DNA of 64,000 nt from Corynebacterium pollutisoli (GCF_900177745.1 NZ_FXAR01000008.1:62001-126000), one strand, 5' to 3'; numbered from the stretch's first letter, positions 1 through 8,906 are shown. The notes: generated by a model from the letters alone, not told the origin. Program-made: numbers and translations.

Positions 1-1123
1 CGATGTACGGGAACACAGTTCGTGCCAGCTTGAGAAGCTCATCGAACTGGACTGCCTCGGACTCATTGAGGTACTTGCGGTACTCGCTGACGATTTCGTC
101 GCGCTCAGCCTGCAGCCTTTCCACCGGGCGGGAAATGTCCTGCCCGTCAGCGATCGCGCGTGCATAGTCCGCGATCGCCTTCAGCGGCACCGACAGATCG
201 TCGTTCCAGGTGTCCTGGTCGTGAGTGAACCCGTACTCGGTGAAGTAGTTGAACCAGGGATTGCGGGACTTCTCAAACTCGGCGAGCCACTGATCACCCT
301 CCGCGCTTCCGGACAGGGCAGACTGCAGCTTCTCAGGGTCGTTATCCTCCGGGAACTTGTCGACGATCCCCAGTTCAGCAGCCAGCTGACCCAGCTTCCG
401 CAGTTCTCCGTCCGGGCGGAAAGCCAGGACGTCGACGCCAGCGACCATGCGGGACACGGTCTGATCATCGATGAGGGGGAAGGCGTTCTTGCAGAACTGG
501 AAGAACGTGATGTAGCCGCCGTACCCGAGGTTCAGGAACTCGAAGTGGTACTGCCACGCGTTGAGGAACTGATCGATCAGTTTGTGGTAGTTCTCCAGGA
601 TGTCCATCGAGACGGATCGCCCGGTGGCGTTGAAGACAACCTCGTCGGGATCGTAGTCAGGCAGCGGTGGGAACGTGATCTCCCGCATGTCTGCGATGAC
701 ACCTTCCATCTTCGTCTTCCAGGCTTCGTAGAGTGACGGCCAGTTCTCGTAGTAGTACCCGGCCCGCTTCTGGAAGTACTGGGCGCGCTCCTGGATCATT
801 GCAGGATCCGTCACCCCGGTCGGCGAAATGTAGACGTATCCGTTGAAGACCCTCACGTCCAGGCCGAGTGACACCGGCAGGGAGAAGATGCGGGTAGAGA
901 AGACACCTGCGCCGTAGTAGACGGCCTCGGCGCCAATGCTGTCGAACGGGTGCACGCCGCGCGACCAGTGCATGGTGTCTGCGAACCAGAACTTGGAGTC
1001 ATCGTGCTCGCGTGTTTCCTCGGAGGGCACGAGGTAGTAGGGGTACATGGACTCCCAGCCGTCGGCCCCCTCGGGAGCGGATGCCTCGTGGAAGTAGTCG
1101 AAGCGGTTGTTGTCAGTGCTCAT
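1..1123 (-). CDS. PEP-synthase-like aryl kinase subunit (Hpe-type), partial
   Basis: The gene begins at ATG 1123 and is still open at the left edge, so only about 374 N-terminal residues are visible. The start (MSTDNNRFDYFHEA, then GWESMYPYYLV and DSKFWFADTMHW) resembles the PEP-utilising 'mobile region' proteins related to phenylphosphate synthase, which phosphorylate phenolic substrates with ATP through a swivelling phosphohistidine domain. That His domain would lie outside the window. It is the last visible gene of the carboxylase operon, 19 bases after the HAD phosphatase gene. By comparison with the Rhodococcus HpeHI kinase it would phosphorylate a hydroxyphenyl ketone before carboxylation; this substrate is inferred from context. 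The partner ATP-binding subunit is not visible. Confidence 0.68.
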   Translation of the reverse strand, partial: MSTDNNRFDYFHEASAPEGADGWESMYPYYLVPSEETREHDDSKFWFADTMHWSRGVHPFDSIGAEAVYYGAGVFSTRIFSLPVSLGLDVRVFNGYVYISPTGVTDPAMIQERAQYFQKRAGYYYENWPSLYEAWKTKMEGVIADMREITFPPLPDYDPDEVVFNATGRSVSMDILENYHKLIDQFLNAWQYHFEFLNLGYGGYITFFQFCKNAFPLIDDQTVSRMVAGVDVLAFRPDGELRKLGQLAAELGIVDKFPEDNDPEKLQSALSGSAEGDQWLAEFEKSRNPWFNYFTEYGFTHDQDTWNDDLSVPLKAIADYARAIADGQDISRPVERLQAERDEIVSEYRKYLNESEAVQFDELLKLARTVFPYI

Positions 1124-1142
1124 GTCTCTGGTCTTTCTGTGT

Positions 1143-1973
1143 TCAGGTGTTGGCGAGATGGCTGTAGAGTTCCGCGACATCGCGCAGAACCACATCGGGA
1201 CGGTGATCTCCCGTCAGGTTGTTCAGTTGGTCTTCGGAAACGGCACCGGAGAGCACGAGCACCGAAGTCGCTCCCATGAGATGAGCGAGATCGATTTCGG
1301 CGGTTGCATCCCCGACAATGCCGATCTGTTTGGGAGGGACGCCCAGTCTTCTGATCAGGGTCTCGCCCAGGCCGGTCGAGGGTTTTCCCAGCACCTGCGG
1401 CTCGGTGTCGGTCACCCACCCGACGGCGTGCGCCATCGCCGCCGAGATACAGATGGATTTGCCCGTCCCTCCGTGGAACCACTGGGCAGCGACGGTCGTG
1501 TACAGCGGGGCGCCAGCCTCGACGGAGAGCGCTGCGGCGTTGAGCTCGGCCCGAGTGAAGTTCTCGCCCGCCCCCACGATCACTGCGTCTGCAAGACCAT
1601 CACCCGGTTCAATGAGCTGCCCGCCCAATTCCCGGAGTGGGGTGCGGATGCCTTCGGTCCCCAGGACGAGGATCTTCCCGCCGGCGTGGTGGTGAGCGAC
1701 GAAATCGGCTGCTGCTGATCCGGCGGTGATGAACTCTTCGTCTCTCACCGGGATACCCTTCTCACGCAGGTACGCTGCATATTCGGCCGGTGGCTTCTCC
1801 GAGGCATTCGTGCAGACGATGACCGGATGTCCTGCGTCATGGAGCCAGGCGATCAGCTCTCCTGCCTTATCCATCGGTGTGCCTCCGGCACCGCCAGCTT
1901 TTGACGCCCGCATGAGGCAACCGTCGATGTCGATCATCCATGCTGAGATCGAATTCAGAAGTTCTTTAGACAT
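1143..1973 (-). CDS. HAD-superfamily phosphatase, NagD-like (class IIA)
   Basis: A 276-residue HAD hydrolase. Motif I is DIDGC (D15, D17; the usual T/V is C), motif II is CTNAS, the motif III lysine sits in LGKPS, and motif IV is GDATAEID. The length fits the NagD family. ATG 1973 is chosen over an upstream in-frame start at 2015 because AAGGAG (inside the end of the carboxyltransferase gene) lies just upstream and the ATG follows that gene's TGA by one base, so the two are translationally coupled. Between a ketone kinase and a biotin carboxylase, its likely role is removing the aryl phosphate from the carboxylated product (3-oxo-3-phosphophenylpropanoate). The role is inferred from the Hpe pathway; the family assignment is firm. 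Confidence 0.82.
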   Translation of the reverse strand: MSKELLNSISAWMIDIDGCLMRASKAGGAGGTPMDKAGELIAWLHDAGHPVIVCTNASEKPPAEYAAYLREKGIPVRDEEFITAGSAAADFVAHHHAGGKILVLGTEGIRTPLRELGGQLIEPGDGLADAVIVGAGENFTRAELNAAALSVEAGAPLYTTVAAQWFHGGTGKSICISAAMAHAVGWVTDTEPQVLGKPSTGLGETLIRRLGVPPKQIGIVGDATAEIDLAHLMGATSVLVLSGAVSEDQLNNLTGDHRPDVVLRDVAELYSHLANT

Positions 1974-1974
1974 G

Positions 1975-3438
1975 TCACTTCTCCTTGATGTTCGCGAAGC
2001 TGAATGAGCGATCATTCGTGGTCATGCTGAAAGATCGAACCGGCGAACCCTGGGACGCAACCTCCAGGAGCTGACGAATTGTCGCCGCCGGGGTCGACCC
2101 CTTCGCCGCGATCATGTTGTCCACCTGCTCAGCCGGCATGACCGCGCGGAGCAGGAGCTCCTCGTCGGAGATCGTGCGACCGAACTTCTTACGCAGATCG
2201 TCGATCGTGATGTCCTCATCCTCTGAGGTCTGCCTACCTCGCTCGGTAGACAGGGCCCGATCGAGGAGGTCCTGGTCGACCGGTCCGGGCAGTTCTCCGA
2301 AGTCGCCCCTCAGCAGGTCAATGACTTCATTGGAGATCTGCTTGTAACGTTCGCCGGTGATGACGTTGAGCGTCGCCTGAGTGACGATGTACTGGGCGAA
2401 GGGTGTCATGACGATCGGCCATCCCAGATCCTTGCGAACCTGCACGGATTCCTCGATGACCTGATCGAAGAGTTCCTCCTGGCGAATCTCTCGGAGCTGT
2501 CGTCGCGTGGTCGACTGAACGCCACCAGGAATCGTGTGGTGGAAGTAGGCCTCGTCGTACTCATTCGGCGTCCCGACCGGCAGATTCGTGTACTTCGCCT
2601 GCTGGTACAGGTAGTCGGCCGCCGCGTTCATGGCGTCCAGATCCACGTTCACCTCGTAGCCGCGGGCCCGCAAGTTGGAAACCAGCCGTCGGGCCTCGGG
2701 ATGCGAAGCTCCGTTGGCCAGCGGCCCCAGCGCGCAGTGAATGGTGTGGATGCCCAGGTCAGCAGCGTCCAGAACCGTCAGAGGAGACAGTCCAATCGTT
2801 GAGTGGGAGTGGATCTCCTTGAACTCCGTGCCGGTCGGAGCAACCGCCTCTTGGAGCGCAGGGATGAGGGTGCGAATGGAATCCGGGGTCAGAAGGCCGG
2901 CCGGATCCTTGAGGTACATACCGTCCACTGCTTCACATGCTGCGAATTCAGCCGCACCCTTGGCGAAGTACTCGTCGGTGTGGACCGGCGATCGGGTGTA
3001 CGTGATGCCACCGATGACCTCCTCGAAGCCGACTCGTTTGGCCATTTCAGCCGTGGCACGCGCACCTTCGATGTCCTGCATCGGGTCCACCACCCACATA
3101 CGACGCACGCCATTCCTGGCGAGCAGGGTGAAAGCCAGCTCAAAAATCGCCCGCGGAGTGCGGTGGAACGTGATGAAACGCTTTCCGGTGGTGAGAAAGC
3201 CGACCTTCTGATCCGGCATGGCCTTCACAGACTCACGAATTCGGTCCCACGGGTCTTCTGCGTGATAGCGGACAGCCGTGGCGAGGACGGTCGACGACAA
3301 CAATTCGACCGCTTCGTAACCGACCTTTCCGATGTGCGGGGTCACCCCCTTGGCGATTCGGGTGGTGACTCCGGTCGCTCCCCAGATCGACTGGTTACCG
3401 TCACGAAGTGACACGTCGACAAGTTTGATTTCGGTCAT
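1975..3438 (-). CDS. Biotin-dependent carboxyltransferase subunit (pyruvate-carboxylase/5S-like)
   Basis: A 487-residue DRE-TIM metallolyase-type carboxyltransferase. It opens with VDVSLRDGNQS (compare DTTLRDAHQS of pyruvate carboxylase and transcarboxylase 5S). K177 in YLKDPAG is the position of the carbamylated metal-bridging lysine, and H210/H212 in IHSHST are the metal ligands. PGGVQST replaces the usual PGGQYTN, so the substrate pocket has probably changed. A C-terminal PYC_OADA-like region follows. The ATG overlaps the biotin carboxylase stop as ATGA. It would move CO2 from carboxybiotin to the methyl group of a phosphorylated aryl methyl ketone, as HpeCBA does; a pyruvate-type substrate cannot be excluded from sequence alone. 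Confidence 0.83.
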   Translation of the reverse strand: MTEIKLVDVSLRDGNQSIWGATGVTTRIAKGVTPHIGKVGYEAVELLSSTVLATAVRYHAEDPWDRIRESVKAMPDQKVGFLTTGKRFITFHRTPRAIFELAFTLLARNGVRRMWVVDPMQDIEGARATAEMAKRVGFEEVIGGITYTRSPVHTDEYFAKGAAEFAACEAVDGMYLKDPAGLLTPDSIRTLIPALQEAVAPTGTEFKEIHSHSTIGLSPLTVLDAADLGIHTIHCALGPLANGASHPEARRLVSNLRARGYEVNVDLDAMNAAADYLYQQAKYTNLPVGTPNEYDEAYFHHTIPGGVQSTTRRQLREIRQEELFDQVIEESVQVRKDLGWPIVMTPFAQYIVTQATLNVITGERYKQISNEVIDLLRGDFGELPGPVDQDLLDRALSTERGRQTSEDEDITIDDLRKKFGRTISDEELLLRAVMPAEQVDNMIAAKGSTPAATIRQLLEVASQGSPVRSFSMTTNDRSFSFANIKEK

Positions 3439-4784
3439 GATCGGATCTCCTCAAGAGTGTTGGTGAGCCAGTGGGTTGTCACCGTGTTCTGCCGGTAAGC
3501 GTCAGTGGCGAGAATGTCGAGCAACAGAGGTATCGAAGTTGTCACTCCTTCGACCACGAAGTTGCCGAGGACGTGAGACATTCTGTCGATCGCCTCGTCA
3601 CGGTCGGTGCCCCAGACGATTTGTTTGGCCATGAGCGCGTCGTAATAGGGCGGGAAGAGATAGCCTTCGTAGATGTGACTGTCGAGCCGAGAGTCACCCG
3701 ACACGACAGGGACCCAGCGGGTGACCCGCCCCGGGGTTGGCTCCAGGCCTCGGTCAGGATCCTGAGCCGTGATGCGGCATTCAATCGCATGGCCGGTCAG
3801 CTCAATGTCGCTCTGTGAGAATTCGATCTCAGTGCCGAGTGCAGCCAGGATCTGCTGCCTCACCAAGTCGACTCCGGTCACAGCCTCGGTAACCGGGTGC
3901 TCAACCTGGACACGGGGGTTAACCTCGAGGAACGCCAGCTCGTCGCGGGACACGTCATAGAGGAACTCCACGGTCCCGAGACCGACATAATCAAGCGCCT
4001 CCGCAATCCGGAGAGCACTGTCGTGCAACAGAGAGCGGGTCTTCTCGGGAAGGGCCGCGCACGGAGCTTCCTCAATCACCTTCTGGTACCGGTACTGCAC
4101 CGAGCATTCGCGCTCACCGAGGTGAATCCGGTTACCGTGGCGGTCACCGAGGATCTGCACCTCAACGTGCTTCGCGTCGGTAACAAAACGCTCAAGGAAC
4201 ACTTCCCCGTTTCCGAACGAAGCGGCGGCTTCCGCGGCGGCAAGTTCCCAAGCATGGTCCAGGTCCGCGTCATTATGGACCAGCTTCATACCTCGGCCAC
4301 CGCCACCGAAGGAGGCCTTAATCAGCACCGGGTAACCGATGTGCGCCGCCAGAGCATGGAGTTCCTCTGAAGTAGATGCCGTACCACCAGCCGAGACAGG
4401 CACGTCGACGGATTCCGCCAACCGGCGCGCAGTCAATTTGTCGCCGAGAGATTCCAGTGCCTCCGGCGACGGGCCGATGAAGATCAGACCGTTGTCGGCA
4501 CATTTTCTGGCGAACTCTGGGTTCTCGGAAAGGAAGCCGTACCCTGGGTGGACTGCGGTGCAGCCCGTCGCGGTCGCAGCCTGGAGAACAGCGTCGATGT
4601 TGAGGTAACTGTCCCCCGGGCGCGGACCACCGATCACAATCGTGCGGCCCGCACGCTTTGCTGCCAGGGTGTCGGTGTCTGCCGACGAAACGCCCAGCAC
4701 TGTGTCTATACCCAGAAGCTCACACGCCTCTAGTATGCGGAGGGCAATCTCACCCCTGTTGGCGATGAAAATTCTATGGGACAT
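3435..4784 (-). CDS. Biotin carboxylase subunit (AccC-like)
   Basis: A 449-residue stand-alone biotin carboxylase that carboxylates carrier-bound biotin using ATP and bicarbonate. It shows the N-terminal domain (IFIANRGEIALRI), the ATP-grasp glycine loop KASFGGGGRGMK (156-167), the catalytic segment FLEVNPRVQVEHPVTE (285-300, with P for the usual T in two places) and the C-terminal AIECRITAQDP. Length and order are those of E. coli AccC. Its stop overlaps the next start (ATGA), and it starts 8 bases after the BCCP stop, with only a weak ribosome site, so coupled translation is likely. It is a dedicated subunit of this operon, unlike the fused AccBC usual in corynebacterial fatty-acid metabolism. 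Confidence 0.9.
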   Translation of the reverse strand: MSHRIFIANRGEIALRILEACELLGIDTVLGVSSADTDTLAAKRAGRTIVIGGPRPGDSYLNIDAVLQAATATGCTAVHPGYGFLSENPEFARKCADNGLIFIGPSPEALESLGDKLTARRLAESVDVPVSAGGTASTSEELHALAAHIGYPVLIKASFGGGGRGMKLVHNDADLDHAWELAAAEAAASFGNGEVFLERFVTDAKHVEVQILGDRHGNRIHLGERECSVQYRYQKVIEEAPCAALPEKTRSLLHDSALRIAEALDYVGLGTVEFLYDVSRDELAFLEVNPRVQVEHPVTEAVTGVDLVRQQILAALGTEIEFSQSDIELTGHAIECRITAQDPDRGLEPTPGRVTRWVPVVSGDSRLDSHIYEGYLFPPYYDALMAKQIVWGTDRDEAIDRMSHVLGNFVVEGVTTSIPLLLDILATDAYRQNTVTTHWLTNTLEEIRS

Positions 4785-4792
4785 GGTTCTGC

Positions 4793-5311
4793 CTACACCT
4801 TCAGAGCGAAGAGGGGCTGGCCGAATTCAACCAGTTCACCGTCAGCGGGGTAGATCGCGACAACCTCTCCTCCGTTGTCTACGGTCACCGAGTTCATCAG
4901 CTTCATCACTTCGATGATGCAGACCGTGGCCCCGGCCTCGATGCGGTCGCCCACGGAGACGAACGTGGGTGCGCCCGGCTTTGGAGCCCCGTAGAACGTC
5001 CCCAGCATCGGAGCAGTAACCAGAATGTGATCAGCCGGCAGATTGTCGGGATCGATTGACGACGACGGCCGGGAGGGAGACGAGACAACCTGCTGCGGCT
5101 GGCTCTGCTCTGGAACCGGAGCCTGCGGGACCGCAGCCGGGGCGGGAGCCGCAGCAGTTGCAACCTCCGGAACGCGGGCGCCGCCTCCGATGGTGTGCCC
5201 GTCGCGGGTGACGTGAATGAGGAAGTCACCCTGCTCGTATCGGAACTCGGTGAACTCGGTCTTGTCGAGCTGCTCGATGACAGCTGCAAGCTCTTCGAGA
5301 TTGAGATCCAT
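4793..5311 (-). CDS. Biotin carboxyl carrier protein (AccB-like)
   Basis: A 172-residue carrier protein. Residues 1-45 form a short N-terminal domain, 46-90 an Ala/Pro/Gln/Ser-rich linker, and 95-172 the biotinyl domain with K137 in EVMKLMN as the biotinylated lysine (V for A in the EAMKM motif). ATG 5311 is preferred to an in-frame start at 5434 because it has AAGGAG seven bases upstream and gives the normal AccB N-terminus MDLNLEELAA. It is the first gene of the carboxylase-phosphatase-kinase operon; a promoter and palindrome lie about 110 bases upstream. It shuttles carboxybiotin between the next two gene products. Confidence 0.9.
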   Translation of the reverse strand: MDLNLEELAAVIEQLDKTEFTEFRYEQGDFLIHVTRDGHTIGGGARVPEVATAAAPAPAAVPQAPVPEQSQPQQVVSSPSRPSSSIDPDNLPADHILVTAPMLGTFYGAPKPGAPTFVSVGDRIEAGATVCIIEVMKLMNSVTVDNGGEVVAIYPADGELVEFGQPLFALKV

Positions 5312-5421
5312 GGATTTACTCCTTGATTGTTTGCCGAGAAACCGCTGGTGGGGAAGATGAAACCCCGACCCGGTCAGTGTTGTGATCTGGATTCTTAGGG
5401 CCGACCCATGTGGCGTAGACC

Positions 5422-5450
5422 ACGTTATCGGCACCCTTGACGAACGTCAA
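5422..5450 (-). promoter_or_regulatory. Promoter and palindromic operator of the carboxylase operon
   Basis: On the minus strand TTGACG (5450-5445) and TAACGT (5427-5422) are separated by 17 bases, giving a transcript start near 5415 and a leader of about 105 bases. The -35 hexamer is half of a perfect inverted repeat, TTGACG-TT-CGTCAA (5437-5450), suitable for an IclR-type regulator, and an iclR gene ends 220 bases upstream. The rest of the gap 5312-5673 shows no gene. Confidence 0.5.
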
Positions 5451-5673
5451 CAAAAGCGTCTTAAATTCCGTCTATCAGAATGATTTGCGCGGGAATGTTC
5501 AGGTATCCGCAGTTATGCCGCCCGATCGAAGGGAAACGGGCCCGGTATCCCAGATATAATGAGCATTGAAGCACACGCGTTTCGCACAGCGGGATAGCTT
5601 CCCAGATGAAGAAGGAAGAATTCGAAGCGCGGCGTAGGGTGGACCTGCAGGGGACCCGGGACCGACGATGCCG

Positions 5674-6453
5674 TCAGCGCTCCAACTGCTCCTGGATGTC
5701 CTCGGCTGCCTTATGCAGCGCTGCCGCGTAGCGGCCTACATTCGCTCGGTCGAAACGGGCTGCCGGGATTGCCACGGTCAAGGCCGCCAAGGGAAACCCG
5801 GAGGCGTCATTCACTGCCACCCCGACACCGGACACGCCCTGCTCCGTTTCTTCATCGCTTATCGCGAAGCCGTCGCGGCGGACGCGAGTCATCGCCCGCT
5901 TGACGGAATTAACGGTGTTGAGCTTGCGGTGTGGCCAAGCTGGCAGCCCACCGGCAAACAACTCCTCAATCTCGGAGTTAGACATCCTGGCCAGGATCGC
6001 CTTACCGCCGGCGGACACGAATGCCGGCATTTCTTCCCCTCGACGTACCGCCACCCGCAACATGGTGGAAGGTTCAATTCCGTCCAGGAACTGAATGTTC
6101 TGTCCGCGCAGCGCCATGATCTGCACCGTCTCACCCACCTCTCGTTGCAGAAGCGGGAGGACGGAGTCGGCAGCCTGTTTGAGACGCTCGAAACTCACCT
6201 CTGTGGAATCCCCGGGTGACATCGCCGGGCCAAGTCGGTACCGGCGTGAGTAGTCCTGCACTGCGAAATCCCGGTGAGTCAGGGTCGCCAACAACCGGTG
6301 TGCCGTCGACGGAGCAACCTTGAGTATCGAGGCAGCTTCCTTGATGGAAAGGGATCCACGTTCACGGAGAAGCAGGATCAGCCGCAATGCTCGGTCAACC
6401 GACTCCACAGGGGCGTCTGAGTTCTTGACCGCTTCATTGCTCACGTCTATCAC
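5674..6453 (-). CDS. IclR-family transcriptional regulator
   Basis: A 259-residue regulator with an N-terminal winged helix-turn-helix (SVDRALRLILLLRERGSLS, then IKEAASILKVAPSTAHRLLATL) and a C-terminal IclR effector domain (VRRGEEMPAFVSAGGKAILA, DEETEQGVSGVGVAV). GTG 6453 has AAAGGA eight bases upstream and overlaps the amidohydrolase stop; GTG 6444 is an alternative. It lies between the two halves of the ketone-carboxylation cluster, so it very probably controls them, and the palindrome at 5437-5450 is the best candidate site. IclR regulators commonly control aromatic catabolism in actinobacteria; the effector here is unknown. Confidence 0.88.
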   Translation of the reverse strand: MIDVSNEAVKNSDAPVESVDRALRLILLLRERGSLSIKEAASILKVAPSTAHRLLATLTHRDFAVQDYSRRYRLGPAMSPGDSTEVSFERLKQAADSVLPLLQREVGETVQIMALRGQNIQFLDGIEPSTMLRVAVRRGEEMPAFVSAGGKAILARMSNSEIEELFAGGLPAWPHRKLNTVNSVKRAMTRVRRDGFAISDEETEQGVSGVGVAVNDASGFPLAALTVAIPAARFDRANVGRYAAALHKAAEDIQEQLER

Positions 6454-7343
6454 CTACTGTGTCCTTTCACGCCCAACACATGCAGAGCGTTCTCCTTCAT
6501 GATCCGGGGGTGCACCTCTTCTTTGACCTCCAGTTTCTGGAAATCGCCCAGCCATACTTCCGGGGAGATCATAGGATAGTCGGTCGCGAACAATAACTTC
6601 CGAGACAGTGCATTTGAGGCGAACCGAACCAGTGACTCGGGGAAGTACTTCGGTCGCCAACCAGAGAGATCAATGAATACGTTCGGTTTGTGAATCGCAA
6701 TCGAGTTGGCCTCCTCCTGCCACGGTACGGAAGGATGGGCCATGATGATGGTCAATTCGGGGAAGTCCGCGGCGATGTCATCGAGCAGCAGTGGGTTGGA
6801 AAGCCGCAGTTTGATTCCACCACCGCCCTTCATCCCGGCGCCGATTCCGTTCTGCCCGGTGTGGAAGACCAGTGGCTTGCCGAGGGCAGAGAGTTCCTCC
6901 CAGAGCGGGTAGAACTCTCGGGCTGAAGGATCAAATCCCTGGACACTCGGGTGGAATTTCATCCCCCAGACCCCGAGTTCGTTGACCTGACGGCGGGCTT
7001 CGACGATCGCTTCCTGACCGGTCCGGGGATCCACGGATCCGAAAGGAATAAGGACATCGTTGTTGTCATTGCAGCCGGCCACCAGATCGTCGATGGAATT
7101 GGGCAGATGCCCCAGCTGGGTGCGCGCATCGATGGTGAACACTACGGCAGCCATGTTGAGCTGGCGGTAGGTGTCAGCGATCTTCTCGATCGACGGCAAC
7201 CGGTCTATTCCCTTGAAGTACTTCGCGGAAGCGTCTAGGTACTCATCCGGTAGGGAGTTATGACCGCAAGTGTCGGTTTCGTAGTGGACGTGCATGTCAA
7301 TCGCGCTGAGCGCATCGAAGTCCACATTGCATGTGTAACGCAC
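6450..7343 (-). CDS. Amidohydrolase-2 family protein, probable beta-keto acid/acyl-CoA cleaving hydrolase
   Basis: A 297-residue TIM-barrel amidohydrolase of the ACMSD/decarboxylase-like group. Metal ligands are visible as H18/H20 (AIDMHVH), His in GMKFHPS, His in MAHPSVPW and Asp in FATDYPM. GTG 7343 has AAGGAG a few bases upstream; the gene starts 15 bases after the CoA-transferase stop and overlaps iclR. Members of this group include 4-hydroxyphenyl-beta-ketoacyl-CoA hydrolases of phenylpropanoid degradation, which would be the step needed to split an aroylacetyl-CoA into aromatic acid and acetyl-CoA. Hydratase or decarboxylase activity is possible; the specific reaction is inferred from its neighbours. 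Confidence 0.75.
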   Translation of the reverse strand: MRYTCNVDFDALSAIDMHVHYETDTCGHNSLPDEYLDASAKYFKGIDRLPSIEKIADTYRQLNMAAVVFTIDARTQLGHLPNSIDDLVAGCNDNNDVLIPFGSVDPRTGQEAIVEARRQVNELGVWGMKFHPSVQGFDPSAREFYPLWEELSALGKPLVFHTGQNGIGAGMKGGGGIKLRLSNPLLLDDIAADFPELTIIMAHPSVPWQEEANSIAIHKPNVFIDLSGWRPKYFPESLVRFASNALSRKLLFATDYPMISPEVWLGDFQKLEVKEEVHPRIMKENALHVLGVKGHSR

Positions 7344-7358
7344 AGTTCTCCTTGCAGG

Positions 7359-8831
7359 TTAGCCGTTGAGCGCGACAGCGAAGTCAGGCTCCGTGTGCTC
7401 ACGGAGGAATTCGAGAGTCACCCCCGGGGCAAGTTCGACCACAGTAAGTCCGTCTTCGGAAATATCGAAAACCGCGAAGTTAGTAATCAGCTTATCCACC
7501 GCCCGCCTGGCTGTCAGAGGGAAGGAACACTCATTCCGCACGCGGGAGGAGCCATCGGGGGCCAAGTGTTCCATAAGAGCAATGACCGTTTCTGCGCCTT
7601 CTACCAGGTCCATCGCACCGCCCATTCCGCGCACCTTCTTGCCGGGGATGCCCCAGTTGGCGATGTCTCCGAACTCGTTCACTTCGAAAGCGCCCAGGAT
7701 GGCGGTATTAATGCGTCCTCCGCGGATCATCGCGAAACTCATGGAGGATCCGAATACCGATCCCCCGGGACGGACCGTGACGGTTTCCTTGCCCGCGTTG
7801 ATCGTATCGGGGTCAAATTCGTAGTACAGGGGAAAGGGGCCTGTCTTAAGCAGACCGTTCTCACTCTGCAAGGTGACATCAACGTCGTCCGGAATGAAGT
7901 CGGGGACCTTGGTGGGCAGACCGATTCCCAGGTTCACGTACTGCCCATCAGAAAGTTCGAGGGCAGCGCGGCGCGCCAGATCGTTGCGACTCCAGCCGAC
8001 CTCTGGTCGATCGTCCTCACGGCCTGCGGGAACGAAATGCTCTTGGCCGGGCTCTCGGATCGTGATGACCTCTACCGGTTTGGCCTGCACCTGCTCCCTG
8101 GTGAGTGGGAGGACACGGTCGACGAAGATCCCCGGAAGGTGAATTTCCTCGGGCTGCAGGCCACCGACAGGCACGATCTCTTCAGCCTCGACGACGGTAA
8201 TCCTGCCGCACATAGCGGCGTCCGGATTGAAGTTCTGGGCAGTGCGTCGGAATACGAGATTGCCCTCTGCGTCGGCCTTCCAGGCACGCACAATCGCGTA
8301 ATCAGCCCGAATCGACTCTTCAAGTACGAACTCTCGGGGTTCCCCGTTATGCAGGAAGGTGCGGGTTTCCTTGGGCTGCGACACTTCGACGATCTCGAGA
8401 TCGGCACCGTGCCGCACAGGGAGTCCTCCTTCTGACACCAGGGAACCAGCGCCGGTCGGAGTGTAGAAGGCGGGGATTCCGGCACCACCGGCCCTCATCT
8501 TCTCCGCCAACGTCCCCTGAGGGGTGAAGTGGACTTCCACCTCGCCCTTCATGTACTGATTCTCGAAGACGGAATTAAAACCGATGAATGAGCCAACGAA
8601 CTTGGAAACCTGCTTGGCGTCGAAAAGCCTGCCCAGCCCCACCAGTCCGTCCGCGGTCAAGCTGCCGGGGTTGTTTGAGTAGACGACCAGGTCCTTCACC
8701 CCCATATCTACAATCCCGTTGAGCAGCTCAAACGCGTTTCCGTTCGTTCCAAATCCCCCTACCGCGAGACTCATACCGTCGGTCAGTCCCGAGAGCGCTT
8801 CCTCCACGGTGTAAACAATCTTGTTAGCCAC
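7359..8831 (-). CDS. Fused alpha/beta 3-oxoacid CoA-transferase (OXCT/SCOT type)
   Basis: A 490-residue CoA-transferase with both halves in one chain. The alpha half has the glycine-rich AVGGFGTNGNAFELLNG, and the beta half carries the catalytic glutamate in QSENGLLKTGP and the loop GGSVFGSSMSFAMIRGG. Bacterial enzymes are usually split into two subunits, so the fused form resembles mitochondrial OXCT. GTG 8831 is chosen over an upstream ATG at 8879 because AAGGAGG lies eight bases before it and it gives the normal N-terminus. First gene of the cluster. It would activate a beta-keto acid (aroylacetate, or acetoacetate) with CoA from succinyl-CoA before cleavage by the next gene product; the exact substrate is inferred. 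Confidence 0.85.
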   Translation of the reverse strand: MANKIVYTVEEALSGLTDGMSLAVGGFGTNGNAFELLNGIVDMGVKDLVVYSNNPGSLTADGLVGLGRLFDAKQVSKFVGSFIGFNSVFENQYMKGEVEVHFTPQGTLAEKMRAGGAGIPAFYTPTGAGSLVSEGGLPVRHGADLEIVEVSQPKETRTFLHNGEPREFVLEESIRADYAIVRAWKADAEGNLVFRRTAQNFNPDAAMCGRITVVEAEEIVPVGGLQPEEIHLPGIFVDRVLPLTREQVQAKPVEVITIREPGQEHFVPAGREDDRPEVGWSRNDLARRAALELSDGQYVNLGIGLPTKVPDFIPDDVDVTLQSENGLLKTGPFPLYYEFDPDTINAGKETVTVRPGGSVFGSSMSFAMIRGGRINTAILGAFEVNEFGDIANWGIPGKKVRGMGGAMDLVEGAETVIALMEHLAPDGSSRVRNECSFPLTARRAVDKLITNFAVFDISEDGLTVVELAPGVTLEFLREHTEPDFAVALNG

Positions 8832-8906
8832 GCAGCTTTCCTCCTTGGTGCAATATTCTTCTTGACAGAATTTCGACACGAGTCGTCGTTCACCCGTTAG
8901 AGTCGC

